Position numbers and translations under genes: made by a program. From contig NZ_JABMLE010000001.1 in NCBI RefSeq assembly GCF_013205025.1, forward strand, positions 682,001-746,000: DNA of 64,000 nt, given 5' to 3'. Under the pieces are notes generated by a model. It saw nothing but the letters and a program-made list of their open reading frames with translations. It was not told the origin of the DNA and did no database searches. This document shows, in pieces, positions 53,499 through 63,058 of this stretch; the stretch's first letter is position 1; each line of letters begins with the position of its first letter. The stretch comes from Rathayibacter sp. VKM Ac-2857 (GTDB lineage: Bacteria; Actinomycetota; Actinomycetes; Actinomycetales; Microbacteriaceae).

Positions 53499-54869
53499 CT
53501 ACTGCGCCGCCGCGTCGGGGAACAGGCCCTCCTGCACGAGCGAGCGGACCACGTCGTAGTCCGGGTCGCGGTCGACGTCGACCGCGGGCGGGACGAGCTC
53601 GACGACACCCACCGGCTGGGACTTCGTCTTCAGCCCCAGCTGCACGAAGTAGCCGAGCATCCCCTGCGGGACGTCGGTCTTGATCACCTGCGAGCCGGCC
53701 GCCGCGACGTCCTGGAACTTCGAGAGCACGTTGGCCGGGTCGAACTGCTCGAGCAGCGCGGTCTGCACCTGGCGCTGGCGGGCCATCCGGTCGTAGTCGC
53801 TCGTCGTGTAGCGCGAGCGGGCGTAGGCGAGCGCCTGCTCGCCGTTGAAGTGCCAGGGCCCGGGATCGATCCACTGGTTGACGCCCTGCATCGTGCCGTC
53901 CGCGCCGGGCAGCCCGCCGAGCGGCAGCGGCTCGGTTCCCTGGTAGTCCACGTCGATGCCGCCGAGCGAGTCGATCAGCTGGGCGAAGCCCTCCATGTCG
54001 ATCAGCGCGTAGTACTGGATCGGCAGACCGAGCATCCCCTCGACCGCGTCGCGGGTCGCCTCGATGCCGGGCTCGCTGCCCTCGGCGACCGCGTCCGGGT
54101 AGAGCTCGGGGTGCTTCAGCTCCACCTCGGTGTAGATCGAATTCAGCTTGCAGACGTCGACCGCGCAGTTGTCCTTCGTGTAGCCGTCCGGGTACAGCTC
54201 GTGCATCGGGCTGTCCTCCGGGAACGGGATGTTCACGAACTCCCGCGAGACGCCGATCGTGGTCGCGGCGCCGGTCGAGGCGTCGATGCTGACGACGGAG
54301 ATGCTGTCGGGTCGCAGGCCGTCGCGGTCCTCGCCGGCATCGCCGCCCAGCAGCATGATGTTGTAGCGGCCGTCGATCGGCGCCTCCATCGCCCCGCCGC
54401 CGAAGATCGACGACAGCGTCCCGCGGGTGATCCCGATCAGGTAGGTGCCGTAGGCGGTCGAGCCGACCGAGACCGCCATCAGCGCGATCGTCGCGAAGGC
54501 GAGCACGGCCCGCATCCTCGGCCGCGCCCGCACCAGGCGGATCAGCCGGAGGGTGTCGAGGGTGAGCACGAGCCAGACCACGCCGTAGACCACCAGCGCC
54601 GCCTGCAGGACGAGCATCGAGAGGTCGAAGGTCGCGAGCGTGTACAGCCCGGTCGGGAAGACGAAGTACAGGATCACGGCGACGAGCAGCGCCGTCCACA
54701 GCCCGAGGGTGAAGCCGAGACCGAGCCGGCCGAGGCGGCGGTTGCCCGCGAGCACCTGCGCGGAGCCGGGCACGAGCAGGTTGCCGATCAGCAGCCACCA
54801 GGCGCGACGGGTCATCACCGTGCTCGAGCGGACGTCCGGGTGCCGCAGCGGCAGCGTCATCGTCGTCAC
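53499..54869 (-). CDS. LytR-CpsA-Psr (LCP) family glycan-peptidoglycan ligase
   Basis: LCP enzymes transfer undecaprenyl-diphosphate-linked glycans to peptidoglycan outside the membrane; the M. tuberculosis gene at this position, Lcp1 (Rv3267), joins arabinogalactan to the wall. The protein has 456 residues. Four hydrophobic helices (about 22-41, 47-73, 80-105, 118-147) precede the LCP domain (about 165-400), with [20 protein letters not shown] and DSISVVSID, and the Arg-rich motif [20 protein letters not shown]. Many LCP proteins have a single anchor; four helices are less usual. The start overlaps purE by 4 bases, so it is expressed from the purK-purE unit. Confidence 0.93.
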   Translation of the reverse strand: MTTMTLPLRHPDVRSSTVMTRRAWWLLIGNLLVPGSAQVLAGNRRLGRLGLGFTLGLWTALLVAVILYFVFPTGLYTLATFDLSMLVLQAALVVYGVVWLVLTLDTLRLIRLVRARPRMRAVLAFATIALMAVSVGSTAYGTYLIGITRGTLSSIFGGGAMEAPIDGRYNIMLLGGDAGEDRDGLRPDSISVVSIDASTGAATTIGVSREFVNIPFPEDSPMHELYPDGYTKDNCAVDVCKLNSIYTEVELKHPELYPDAVAEGSEPGIEATRDAVEGMLGLPIQYYALIDMEGFAQLIDSLGGIDVDYQGTEPLPLGGLPGADGTMQGVNQWIDPGPWHFNGEQALAYARSRYTTSDYDRMARQRQVQTALLEQFDPANVLSKFQDVAAAGSQVIKTDVPQGMLGYFVQLGLKTKSQPVGVVELVPPAVDVDRDPDYDVVRSLVQEGLFPDAAAQ

Positions 54870-55384
54870 AGGCCGGCCACCAGTGCCTCGTTCTTCGCGG
54901 CGACCTGCACCTCGAGATCGGCCGCGAAGGCGTCGAGGCGCTCGGACAGCGCGTCGTCGCCGATCGCGAGCATCTTCACCGCGAGCAGTCCCGCGTTGCG
55001 GGCGCCGCCGATCGAGACGGTCGCGACGGGGACGCCGGCCGGCATCTGCACGATCGAGAGCAGGGAGTCGAGTCCGTCGAGGCGCGCGAGCGGCACGGGC
55101 ACGCCGACGACGGGGAGGGAGGTGACCGCGGCCAGCATCCCCGGCAGGTGGGCCGCACCGCCGGCCCCCGCGATCACGACGCGCAGGCCCCGCGCTCGGG
55201 CGCCGCGACCGTAGTCGATCATGGCCTGCGGGGTGCGGTGGGCCGAGACGACGCGGACCTCGTGGGCGATCCCGAACTCCGAGAGGGTCGTCGAGGCGGC
55301 CTGCATGACCGACCAGTCGGAGTCCGAGCCCATGACGACGCCGACGAGCGGAGACGGTCCGTTGACGAGCGCGTCGGCGCTCAC
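54866..55384 (-). CDS. purE: N5-carboxyaminoimidazole ribonucleotide mutase
   Basis: Purine synthesis: N5-CAIR to 4-carboxyaminoimidazole ribonucleotide. It has 172 residues: [39 protein letters not shown] with the catalytic His, [17 protein letters not shown] and [19 protein letters not shown]. The GTG at 55384 is chosen because upstream residues do not fit the family; the open frame to 55474 is rejected. No clear ribosome-binding site. A TACCAT box lies in the 61-base gap behind purK. Confidence 0.93.
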   Translation of the reverse strand: MSADALVNGPSPLVGVVMGSDSDWSVMQAASTTLSEFGIAHEVRVVSAHRTPQAMIDYGRGARARGLRVVIAGAGGAAHLPGMLAAVTSLPVVGVPVPLARLDGLDSLLSIVQMPAGVPVATVSIGGARNAGLLAVKMLAIGDDALSERLDAFAADLEVQVAAKNEALVAGL

Positions 55385-55445
55385 GAGGCGGTACCGGCGG
55401 GGACGGCGGAGGGGGTGGGGCGGGTCACGGCCACCATGGTACGTC

Positions 55446-56576
55446 TCAGTCGGTGAGAACGGCCGCCGCGGCACGCGCCTCGTAGACCACCAGCTCGAGC
55501 TCGTCGCCGGTCGAGTTCACGTGCCCGACCTTCCGCCCCGGGCGCGGCTCCTTGCCGTAGTTGTGCACCTTGACCGCCGGGTGCGCGGCGAGCACGAGCG
55601 GGTAGCGGTCGGTCAGCGACTCCCCCACGGGGCCGCCGAGGACGTTCACCATCACGGTCCACGGATCGCGGCAGCCGGTCGCGCCGAGCGGCAGGTCGAG
55701 CACGGCCCGCAGGTGCTGCTCGAACTGCGAGGTGGTGGAGCCGTCCATCGTCCAGTGCCCGCTGTTGTGCGGGCGCATCGCCAGCTCGTTGACGAGCAGC
55801 CGGTCGTCCGTCGTCTCGAACAGCTCGACGGCCAGCACGCCGGTCACGCCCAGGCTCTCGGCGATCGTCTCGGCGATGTCGGCGGCGGCGTCCGCCAGAC
55901 GACCGGCCGAGGCGGGCGCGGGCGCGAGCACCTCGGCGCAGACGCCGTCGCGCTGGATCGACTCGACCACCGGCCAGAGGATGCTCTCGCCCGAGGGGCG
56001 CCGGGCCACGAGCTGCGCCAGCTCGCGGCGGAAGCCGACCAGCTCCTCGACGAGCAGCGCGCCGCCGCGGCCGTCCTCGGCGAGCGCCGCGAACCAGTCG
56101 TCGGCCTCGTGCGCACCGCTGACGACGCGGACGCCCTTGCCGTCGTAGCCGCCGCGCGCGGTCTTGACCACGCCGCGGCCGCCGTGCTCGTCGAGGAACG
56201 CGGCCAGCTCGGCGGAGGAGGACACCGCGGCCCAGTCGGGCACGGGGACGCCGAGCTCGCTCAGGCGCTGCCGCATCATCAGCTTGTCCTGGGCGTAGAG
56301 GAGCGCGTCCGGGCCGGGGTGCACCGCCACGCCCTCGGCGACGAGCCGGCGCAGGATCGCCTGGGGCACGTGCTCGTGGTCGAAGGTCACGACGTCGACG
56401 GTGCGGGCGAACTCGAGCACCGTCTCCTCGTCGCGGTAGTCGCCGACCCGGGTCGCGGCGAGGCCCGCCGGGGCCCCCTCGTTCTCGGCGAGGACAGCGA
56501 TCTCGAGGCCGAGCTCGACCGCCGCGGGGATCATCATCCGGGCGAGCTGGCCGCCTCCGATCACACCGACGCGCAT
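55446..56576 (-). CDS. purK: N5-carboxyaminoimidazole ribonucleotide synthase
   Basis: ATP-grasp enzyme making N5-CAIR from AIR, bicarbonate and ATP. It has 376 residues: [50 protein letters not shown] (ATP loop), [39 protein letters not shown] and [20 protein letters not shown]. The ATG at 56576 is preceded by AGGAGG at 6 bases. It is first gene of purK-purE-lcp. The 145 bases upstream contain a TACCAT box (56618-56623) but no gene. Confidence 0.95.
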   Translation of the reverse strand: MRVGVIGGGQLARMMIPAAVELGLEIAVLAENEGAPAGLAATRVGDYRDEETVLEFARTVDVVTFDHEHVPQAILRRLVAEGVAVHPGPDALLYAQDKLMMRQRLSELGVPVPDWAAVSSSAELAAFLDEHGGRGVVKTARGGYDGKGVRVVSGAHEADDWFAALAEDGRGGALLVEELVGFRRELAQLVARRPSGESILWPVVESIQRDGVCAEVLAPAPASAGRLADAAADIAETIAESLGVTGVLAVELFETTDDRLLVNELAMRPHNSGHWTMDGSTTSQFEQHLRAVLDLPLGATGCRDPWTVMVNVLGGPVGESLTDRYPLVLAAHPAVKVHNYGKEPRPGRKVGHVNSTGDELELVVYEARAAAAVLTD

Positions 56577-56721
56577 GGCGATCCTCCTGATTCCGCCCGC
56601 GGGCGCGGGGCGGCTCCATGGTACCGAGGGGCGCCGACGCGGCGGGGCTCAGGGCGCGCGGGTGGGTCGCCCGGAGCGGCGACGGGGACTCGGAACGGCG
56701 TGCTCAGACGGGACGAAGTGC

Positions 56722-57228
56722 TCAGAGCGGATCGGGCGCGGGCCACTCCGGCAGCGGCGCCGCCGCGATCGCGTCGCGCAGCAGCTCGGCGACCAGCTCC
56801 GGGTCCTCCACGTCGCGCAGCACGAACGACTCGGCGCCGTCCAGGGTGATCCGCACGTCGCCGCAGCGGGCGATGCGCTGGCCGAGGCTGCGCGAGACGC
56901 CCACCGCCATCCGCCGGTCGAAGTCGAGGTCGGCACGGCGCGCCGACAGGACACCGCGGCGGGCGTGCAGCCCGCGCTGCGTGATCCGGTAGCGGATGCT
57001 CGCCCAGCCCGCGATGCCGGGCACGCAGAGCAGCAGCACGAGCACCGCGGTGCCGAGGGCGATGATCCAGCGCTGCAGCTCCAGCTCGAACTGCGCGGCG
57101 AAGTAGAAGCCCGACCAGGTGAGCAGCAGGAAGCCGGCGACCGGGGCGACGGCGCGTCGAGCGCGCGGCGTGAGCCGGGCGAGCTCCCGGTCCCCCCCCG
57201 CGAGCCGATTCCGGCCGCCGGCGCTCAC
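56722..57228 (-). CDS. Bacterial PH-domain membrane protein
   Basis: Protein of 168 residues with two membrane segments (about 28-47 and 50-73) and a C-terminal bacterial PH-like domain (YRITQRGLHARRGVLSARRA, DVRITLDGAESFVLRDVEDP). The family binds neither phosphoinositides nor a known ligand; role unknown. It corresponds to the Rv3278c position next to birA. The GTG at 57228 overlaps the birA stop by 4 bases. A run of eight C (57192-57199 on the plus strand) lies early in the gene. Confidence 0.85.
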   Translation of the reverse strand: MSAGGRNRLAGGDRELARLTPRARRAVAPVAGFLLLTWSGFYFAAQFELELQRWIIALGTAVLVLLLCVPGIAGWASIRYRITQRGLHARRGVLSARRADLDFDRRMAVGVSRSLGQRIARCGDVRITLDGAESFVLRDVEDPELVAELLRDAIAAAPLPEWPAPDPL

Positions 57229-57992
57229 TGGCGCAGGTGGGTGACGTCGCCCGCCGAGAACGGGCGCCGGGCGCCGTCCTGCTCGAGCACGAGCGAGCCG
57301 TCGGAGTCGAGCGCGACGGCGGCGCCCTCCGCCACGGAGCCGTCCGGCAGCTCGACCCGCACCGGGCGGCCGAGCGTGCCGAGGTGCGCTCGGACGACGG
57401 CGGCGGTCCCGGAGGACTCGGCGTCGCCGAGGGCGAGGAGCGGCGCGAGCAGCGCCGAGAACTCGGTGAGGAAGCCGGCGAGCACGGCGTCGGCGCCGGT
57501 CGTCGACGCGCCGGCGAGGGCGAGGGAGGTCGCGGTCGGCACGGGCAGCTCCTCCTCGCTCAGCAGGAGGTTGATTCCGGTGCCCACGATCACGCGGCCG
57601 TCGGGGAGGCGCTCGGCGAGGATCCCCGCCGTCTTGCGCCCGCCGAGCAGGACGTCGTTGGGCCACTTGACCTCGACGGCGCCGTCGACCAGCGGGGCGA
57701 GCGAGCGGGCCAGGGCCGCGCCGGCGAGCAGCGGCAGCCAGCCGACCGCGCCGGCGGGCAGCGCCGCCGCGTCCACGAGCGTGGAGGCGGCGAGCGTCCG
57801 GCCCGCGGGTGCCTGCCAGACGCGCCCCAGGCGCCCGCGGCCCGCGCGCTGGTCGTCGGTCGCCACGACGGAGAGGTGCGGCCAGGCGGCGGGCTCGGCC
57901 GTCGCCCGCTCGCGGAGCTCGTCGTTCGTCGACCCCGCGCTCTCGAGCCAGAGGACCTGCGGCGACACGGAGCGGGAGAGCGGGAGCTGCAT
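57225..57992 (-). CDS. birA: Biotin--[acetyl-CoA-carboxylase] ligase, class I
   Basis: Attaches biotin to the carboxyl carrier subunit of acyl-CoA carboxylases. It has 255 residues and no N-terminal DNA-binding domain, so it is not a repressor. Motifs: DDQRAGRGRLGRVWQAPAGR (biotinyl-AMP loop), VEVKWPNDVLLGGRKTAGIL and VIVGTGINLLLSEEELP. A TAGCGT -10 box ends 6 bases before the ATG, suggesting a leaderless transcript. It is divergent from accD, whose partner biotinylated subunit is not in the window. Confidence 0.95.
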   Translation of the reverse strand: MQLPLSRSVSPQVLWLESAGSTNDELRERATAEPAAWPHLSVVATDDQRAGRGRLGRVWQAPAGRTLAASTLVDAAALPAGAVGWLPLLAGAALARSLAPLVDGAVEVKWPNDVLLGGRKTAGILAERLPDGRVIVGTGINLLLSEEELPVPTATSLALAGASTTGADAVLAGFLTEFSALLAPLLALGDAESSGTAAVVRAHLGTLGRPVRVELPDGSVAEGAAVALDSDGSLVLEQDGARRPFSAGDVTHLRQ

Positions 57993-57998
57993 GCGGCC

Positions 57999-58004
57999 AC
58001 GCTA
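57999..58004 (-). promoter_or_regulatory. Candidate -10 box of birA
   Basis: TAGCGT on the minus strand with a 6-base gap to the ATG at 57992. Confidence 0.5.
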
Positions 58005-58117
58005 CCGGCGGGCCCCGCGAGAACACCGGGGAGCGCTCGTCCCGCTTGTGCGCATCCTCCTGGCGTGGGCACCGGCTCCTGTGCGTCTGCGACAACGGAG
58101 GGGTCCATCGCCGCCGA

Positions 58118-58123
58118 TAGGGT
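58118..58123 (+). promoter_or_regulatory. Candidate -10 box of accD
   Basis: TAGGGT with a 6-base gap to the GTG at 58130. Confidence 0.5.
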
Positions 58124-58129
58124 GGGCGA

Positions 58130-59734
58130 GTGACCGCGAACATCGAACGTCCCGCGCCCGATCTCCACACGACCGCGGGGAAGATCGCGGACCTGAAGGC
58201 CCGCTACCACGAGGCGGTCACCGCCAGCGGCGAGGCCGCGATCGAGAAGCAGCACGCCAAGGGCAAGATGACCGCCCGCGAGCGGATCGACACCCTCCTC
58301 GACCCGGGCTCGTTCGTCGAGCTCGACGAGTTCGTCCGCCACCGCACCCACGCGTTCGGCATGGAGAAGAAGCGTCCCTACGGCGACGCCGTCGTGACCG
58401 GCACCGGCACCATCCACGGCCGCCAGGTCGCCGTCTATTCGCAGGACTTCACGATCTTCGGCGGCTCGCTCGGCGAGGTCGCCGGCGAGAAGATCATCAA
58501 GGTGATGGACCTGGCGCTGAAGACCGGCGTCCCGATCATCGGCATCCTCGACTCCGGCGGAGCGCGGATCCAGGAGGGCGTCGTCGCCCTGGGCAAGTAC
58601 GGCGAGATCTTCCGCCGCAACACCGCGGCCAGCGGCGTGATCCCCCAGATCTCGATCATCTGCGGCCCCGCGGCCGGCGGCGCTGTCTACTCCCCCGCCC
58701 TCACCGACTTCGTGATCATGGTCGACAAGACGAGCCAGATGTTCGTCACCGGCCCCGACGTGATCAAGACCGTCACCGGCGAGGACGTCGGCATGGAGGA
58801 GCTCGGCGGCGCGCTCACCCACAACAAGATCTCGGGCGTCTCTCACTACCTCGCGAGCGACGAGAACGATGCGCTCGACTACGCGCGCACCCTGCTCTCC
58901 TTCCTCCCGGACAACAACCTGTCCCCTGCGCCGGTGTTCGACAACGAGGTCGACCTCGAGACGACGGACTCCGACCGCTTCCTCGACACCGTCATCCCCG
59001 ACAGCCCGAACCAGCCGTACGACATGCGCGCCGTGATCGAGCACATCGTCGACGAGGGCGACTTCCTGGAGGTGCAGCCGCTCTTCGCGCCGAACATCGT
59101 GATCGGCTTCGGCCGGGTCGAGGGCCGCTCCGTCGGCATCATCGCCAACCAGCCGAGCGCCATGGCGGGCACCCTGAACATCGAGGCCGGCGAGAAGGCC
59201 TCGCGCTTCGTCCGCTTCTGCGACGCGTTCTCGCTGCCGATCCTCACCCTGGTCGACGTCCCCGGCTACCTGCCCGGCACCGACCAGGAGTGGACGGGCG
59301 TCATCCGCCGCGGCGCGAAGCTGCTCTACGCCTACGCGGAGGCGACCGTGCCGCTGGTCACCGTCATCCTGCGCAAGGCCTACGGCGGCGCCTACATCGT
59401 GATGGGCTCCAAGCAGCTCGGCGCCGACATCAACCTCGCCTGGCCGACGGCCGAGATCGCGGTCATGGGCGGCCAGGGCGCCGTCAACATCCTCTACCGC
59501 AACGAGATCCGCAAGGCGGAGGAGGCGGGCGAGGACGTCGCCGCCGTCCGCACCCGGCTGGCGAACGAGTACACCTACAACGTGGCGAGCCCGTTCCTGG
59601 CCGCCGAGCGCGGCGAGCTGGACGGGGTCATCGAGCCGTCGGCGACCCGGGTGTCGGTGATCAAGGCGCTGCGCGCGCTGCGGACCAAGCGCGCGAACCT
59701 GCCGGCCAAGAAGCACGGCAACATCCCGCTCTGA
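58130..59734 (+). CDS. accD: Acyl-CoA carboxylase beta (carboxyltransferase) subunit
   Basis: Transfers carboxyl from biotin to acetyl- or propionyl-CoA; substrates feed fatty-acid synthesis. It has 534 residues, the length of AccD5/PccB. Two crotonase folds are visible: the N-terminal acyl-CoA site ([40 protein letters not shown]) and the C-terminal part ([40 protein letters not shown]). Start GTG with a leaderless-type -10 box. It matches Rv3280. The usual small epsilon subunit is not directly downstream; a minus-strand membrane-protein gene ends 7 bases away. Confidence 0.95.
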   Translation: MTANIERPAPDLHTTAGKIADLKARYHEAVTASGEAAIEKQHAKGKMTARERIDTLLDPGSFVELDEFVRHRTHAFGMEKKRPYGDAVVTGTGTIHGRQVAVYSQDFTIFGGSLGEVAGEKIIKVMDLALKTGVPIIGILDSGGARIQEGVVALGKYGEIFRRNTAASGVIPQISIICGPAAGGAVYSPALTDFVIMVDKTSQMFVTGPDVIKTVTGEDVGMEELGGALTHNKISGVSHYLASDENDALDYARTLLSFLPDNNLSPAPVFDNEVDLETTDSDRFLDTVIPDSPNQPYDMRAVIEHIVDEGDFLEVQPLFAPNIVIGFGRVEGRSVGIIANQPSAMAGTLNIEAGEKASRFVRFCDAFSLPILTLVDVPGYLPGTDQEWTGVIRRGAKLLYAYAEATVPLVTVILRKAYGGAYIVMGSKQLGADINLAWPTAEIAVMGGQGAVNILYRNEIRKAEEAGEDVAAVRTRLANEYTYNVASPFLAAERGELDGVIEPSATRVSVIKALRALRTKRANLPAKKHGNIPL

Positions 59735-59741
59735 GCGGCGG

Positions 59742-62333
59742 TCAGCCGGCCGTCGGCGCCTTCTCGGGCGCCGGCGCCTTCGGCTTCTCCTGCGCCGCCG
59801 GCTTCTCGGCGGGCGGCGTCTTCTCCTCCGGCCGTGCGCCCAGCGCCCGGGCGAAGGCGAGCGCCTCGCGCGGGGAGACGTCCGGCAGGTAGGCGCGCCC
59901 GATCGCCGCGCCGATCCGCGGCAACTGCAGGGCGTCCGGGTACGCCATCCAGAGCCCCTCGTAGCGCGGGTGGAACTTGGCCTTGAAGCGGAACAGCGAG
60001 GTGAAGCCGTAGGCCGGCTCCAGCGTCCGCGCCAGGAACTCGAGCAGGCCCGACAGCGCGGTCGGCTCGGGCGGCTGCTCCCCCTCCGGCACCGGCGCCG
60101 TCGCGAGCGGCGCACCGGACAGCGAGACGAACTCCGCGCCCTGCTCCTGCGCGCGGAGAGCGGCGGAGGCGATCAGGAACTCCATGATCCCGGGCATCGC
60201 CTCGTCCGAGCGGCGCATGAAGTCGAGCGTCCAGCCGACGATCCGGCCGTCGCGGTGCACGGGCAGCCAGCTGGTGATCCCCTGCAGCACGCCGTCGGGC
60301 CCGACGGCGAGCAGCAGCGCGACGTCGGGGTCGCGCGCCTCGTCGATGCCGCCGAGCGTGAAGCCCATCTCGGGCAGCGCCTTCTCGGACACCCACTTCT
60401 CCGAGAGGTCGACGATCTGGCTGGCCATCCCCAGCGAGAGCTCCGGCCAGGTCGTCCAGACCGGCTCGATGCCGAGCTTGAGCGCGCGGGTGAGCGGGTA
60501 GCGCACCTTCTGCCAGCGCTTCCCGGTCAGCTCGAAGCCGCCGAGCTCGATGATCGTCTCCTCGCCGACCGAGATGCGCGACCAGCCGAGAGCGTCGAAG
60601 ACCGGCAGCAGCTCGTCGTGGACGCTGTAGAACACCGGCGTCCAGCTCCGCTCGTCGCAGAACGCGACGAAGCCGGCCACGACCTCCTCGCGCCGCTCGG
60701 GCGCGCAGGCCGGGTCGGAGAGGGTGATCGCGACCCCGCCGACGACGCGGTAGGCGACACCGCCCTCGCCGTCGGGGGCGATCCAGTGCTCGTTGCCCTG
60801 CCAGGTGCCCTGGTGGCCGAGGCTGCCGGCGCCGTGCCGCACGAGCAGCCGGCGGTAAACCGCCTCGTCGCCGCGCACGCCCTGCACGTCCGTGGCCCGC
60901 AGGAGGGCGATCACCGCGACGACGACGAGGAGCCAGAAGACCGGCCCGACCGACTCGAAGCCGATCCGCGCGAGCGGCTCGCGCGGCACCGCCAGCAAGC
61001 CGTGCCCGCCGAGGAACCCGGACGGCACGAAGCGCAGCAGCCCGTCGAGGAGGAGCCTGCCGATTCCGAGCACCGGCTCGAAGCTGGTCCGGGTCGAGGC
61101 GGAGAGCGCGAGGTAGCCGCCGAGCGAGACGACGAAGCCGATCGCCACCACCAGGGCCCAGCGGCGCGCCGGCTCCCGCGGCGCCCGGATCCGGAAGTGC
61201 CGGCTGCTGACCGACAGCAGGACGATCACTCCGACCGGGACGATCACGGTGGTGGCCACCCAGAGCAGGTACTCGGCGTAGTACTGGAAGTCGGGGTGCC
61301 GTGCCGCGCGCTGCAGCAGGACGACGTCGAGGATCGCGATGGCGGCGTTCACGCCGATCGCGAGCAGCAGGCCGAGGCGGCGCCCGGAGCGCAGCCCGTA
61401 CGCCGCGACGAGGAGCAGGATCATCGGGACGAAGGTGAGCAGGATCGGCCCGGGCGAGATCAGGTTGAGCCGCACGTGATGCGCGCAGTGCCGCACCGTG
61501 GCACCGCAGGGATCGTCGAGATCCCCGCCTCCGGTGAAAGCGCTCTGCAGCAGCCGTCCGAGGAACGAGAACGGCCCGTAGCCCGAGTCCGAGAGCACGG
61601 CGACGAGCGGACCGATGGCGGTCACCGCGACCACGGCGGCGAGCAGGGCGCGCGACTCCCGGTGCGAGCTCGGCGCGGGGCGCTGGGGGCGCAGACCGCT
61701 GACCCCGTGCGCCATCACCGCGCCGACCACGAGGCCCGCGGCGCCCGCGAGGAGGCGGTACACGTCGGCGGAGTCGCCCGCGTAGAGGACGAACATCAGC
61801 ACCACCGCGAACACGGTGACGCGGAGGCGACGGCGCCAGAGCCCGCCCATGAAGGCCGTCGCGGCGAGGAGCGCGCCGACGCCGCCGATGAGCGGGTCGA
61901 AGGTCAGGTCGCCCACCGTGTCGCCCGCCCACCACTCGCCCACCGACGCGCCGATGCTCTGCAGCGCGGTGCCGAGCGCCGTGCCGATCGCCCCGGTGAG
62001 CAGGAAGGCGACGACCAGCCGGCGCGGGCCGAGCCGGTGCTCCGCGGCGATCAGCAGCGGCAGGAGCAGGAGCAGGACGAGCAGGAGAGCCGGCGGTCCG
62101 GACGCGATCAGCAGACCGGTGACCGCGGCCCAGGGCCGGCCGCCGAGGACCGTGCCGGCGCTCGCGGCCCACCAGGAGCCGGTCTCCGCGCTCGCCGGGC
62201 CGACGAGGGTGCCGGCGACCGCACTGGCGAGCAGGATCACCAGCGTCGTCGCGAACGCCGCGGGCGAGGAGCGCAGCACCGCGGCGAGGCGACGGGCGGA
62301 GGTGCGGCCTCGCTTCAGGGACCACGACGGCAT
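59742..62333 (-). CDS. MprF-like membrane protein: rhomboid-like region plus DUF2156/GNAT domain
   Basis: Protein of 863 residues. The N-terminal half holds about 12 hydrophobic segments, the first group resembling rhomboid-like folds (AEHRLGPRRLVVAFLLTGAI GTALG). The cytoplasmic C-terminal half (about 520-800) is a DUF2156 domain as in phosphatidylglycerol lysyltransferases (WIAPDGEGGVAYRVVGGVAI, KLGIEPVWTTWPELSLGMAS, WTLDFMRRSDEAMPGIMEFL). An aminoacyl-lipid transferase role is likely but the acceptor is unproven. A Pro/Glu/Lys-rich tail ends the protein. No lysyl-tRNA synthetase domain is fused. It is convergent with accD and divergent from accE. Confidence 0.82.
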   Translation of the reverse strand: MPSWSLKRGRTSARRLAAVLRSSPAAFATTLVILLASAVAGTLVGPASAETGSWWAASAGTVLGGRPWAAVTGLLIASGPPALLLVLLLLLPLLIAAEHRLGPRRLVVAFLLTGAIGTALGTALQSIGASVGEWWAGDTVGDLTFDPLIGGVGALLAATAFMGGLWRRRLRVTVFAVVLMFVLYAGDSADVYRLLAGAAGLVVGAVMAHGVSGLRPQRPAPSSHRESRALLAAVVAVTAIGPLVAVLSDSGYGPFSFLGRLLQSAFTGGGDLDDPCGATVRHCAHHVRLNLISPGPILLTFVPMILLLVAAYGLRSGRRLGLLLAIGVNAAIAILDVVLLQRAARHPDFQYYAEYLLWVATTVIVPVGVIVLLSVSSRHFRIRAPREPARRWALVVAIGFVVSLGGYLALSASTRTSFEPVLGIGRLLLDGLLRFVPSGFLGGHGLLAVPREPLARIGFESVGPVFWLLVVVAVIALLRATDVQGVRGDEAVYRRLLVRHGAGSLGHQGTWQGNEHWIAPDGEGGVAYRVVGGVAITLSDPACAPERREEVVAGFVAFCDERSWTPVFYSVHDELLPVFDALGWSRISVGEETIIELGGFELTGKRWQKVRYPLTRALKLGIEPVWTTWPELSLGMASQIVDLSEKWVSEKALPEMGFTLGGIDEARDPDVALLLAVGPDGVLQGITSWLPVHRDGRIVGWTLDFMRRSDEAMPGIMEFLIASAALRAQEQGAEFVSLSGAPLATAPVPEGEQPPEPTALSGLLEFLARTLEPAYGFTSLFRFKAKFHPRYEGLWMAYPDALQLPRIGAAIGRAYLPDVSPREALAFARALGARPEEKTPPAEKPAAQEKPKAPAPEKAPTAG

Positions 62334-62433
62334 GCGGGAACACTCCTGTCCGGGACGGAACGGGCGTCGCTCCGGCGGCGTCCGGCGTCAGCATAGCCAC
62401 CGGCCCGGGCGCGGGACCGTGAACGGCATGCGG

Positions 62434-62439
62434 TACCGT
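62434..62439 (+). promoter_or_regulatory. Candidate -10 box of accE
   Basis: TACCGT with a 6-base gap to the ATG at 62446; it favours this ATG over the in-frame ATG at 62428, which the box would exclude from the transcript. Confidence 0.45.
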
Positions 62440-62445
62440 CGCGGG

Positions 62446-62667
62446 ATGAGCGCAGCCGACTCCGCACCCTCCGTCGTGATCACTACCCCGGGCCTGGACG
62501 CGCGCGAGATCGCCGCCGTGACCGCTGTCGTCACTGCTCTCGCCGCGCAGTCGCACCCCGTCGCCGAGGTGCCGGTCGTCCCCAGCGGCGGCTGGAGCGA
62601 CCGCGCCGCCGCGGTCCGCGCGCCGCTGCAGCCGGCGCCCGGAGCCTGGCGCTCCTTCTCCGGCTGA
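62446..62667 (+). CDS. accE: Acyl-CoA carboxylase epsilon subunit
   Basis: Small protein of 73 residues typical of actinobacterial carboxylase complexes, where it holds alpha and beta subunits together. It shows the family pattern: an N-terminal helix (LDAREIAAVTAVVTALAAQ) and a C-terminal basic Trp/Pro motif (GGWSDRAAAVRAPLQPAPGA with a final WRSFSG). Elsewhere accE follows accD directly; here a 2.6-kb antisense gene lies between them and accE has its own promoter-like box. Confidence 0.85.
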   Translation: MSAADSAPSVVITTPGLDAREIAAVTAVVTALAAQSHPVAEVPVVPSGGWSDRAAAVRAPLQPAPGAWRSFSG

Positions 62668-62749
62668 GCGCCGGATCGGGCTCGGGCGGCCGGGGCGGGC
62701 GCAGAACGTGAATCTTGTACCCCGATTAGTCCCCTAAAGTGCCGACTAC

Positions 62750-62778
62750 CTGCCACTCCCGGTCCTGGGCATGATTAT
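62750..62778 (+). promoter_or_regulatory. Candidate promoter for the structured region
   Basis: CTGCCA (62750-62755), 17-base spacer and GATTAT (62773-62778): four of six matches in each hexamer. It predicts a start near 62785, just before the first hairpin. Confidence 0.35.
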
Positions 62779-62784
62779 CCGTGT

Positions 62785-62955
62785 TAGGTGTTCACTCCTC
62801 GGAGGGGGCATCGCCAAGCACTCGCCGACCAGGGTAAGCAGGCGGGTGTTTTGGGGGCGAGTGAGGGTGACATTCGGGTTGTCACCCTCACTCGGGGTTT
62901 GACGGCGGGCTGGGCCCCCTCTTCGGAGGAGTGGACAGCCCGCCGCACTCTTTTA
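62785..62955 (+). ncRNA. Candidate structured non-coding RNA
   Basis: Three hairpins stand in series on the plus strand. H1 (62816-62851) is an 11-bp stem with two G-U pairs and a 14-base loop. H2 (62858-62894) has perfect 14-bp arms (CGAGTGAGGGTGAC) around a 9-base loop. H3 (62903-62945) has 10-bp arms (CGGCGGGCTG) enclosing a small CTC-TTCG-GAG stem and is followed by CACTCTTTT, an intrinsic-terminator pattern. With the promoter-like box at 62750 this gives an RNA of about 170 bases. It does not match tmRNA, RNase P RNA or SRP RNA motifs I know. It could also be the 3' region of the accE mRNA. Confidence 0.45.
62903..62955 (+). terminator. Rho-independent terminator
   Basis: Ten-bp stem CGGCGGGCTG/CAGCCCGCCG with an inner UUCG-capped stem, followed by CACTCTTTTAA. 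It is the clearest intrinsic terminator in the window and acts on plus-strand transcripts from accE or the candidate RNA. Confidence 0.65.
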
Positions 62956-63058
62956 ACCGGTGCTGCGTTCGGAACCGGCGCAGCGCTTCGAAACGAGCCG
63001 CGCTTTCCACGGGCGCCGCGCTCGCGCCGTCACCGGTGGCCCGCAGGGCCCGGGGCGC

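Larger units (their letters stand above)
62668..63058. other. Gene-free convergent gap with lower GC and ordered hairpins
   Basis: 391 bases without a supportable gene. Bases 62701-62940 run at about 55-70% GC by my count against above 70% nearby. Short frames (for example ATG 62771, about 43 codons) have no ribosome-binding site and unusual codon use. The stretch contains three successive inverted repeats and is described as a candidate RNA below; 62956-63058 shows nothing further. Confidence 0.7.

Noticed and set aside
57192-57199. Phase-variable homopolymer of eight C in the PH-domain gene
   Set aside because: Eight bases in a very GC-rich genome is weak evidence; no off-frame context or surface role supports switching.
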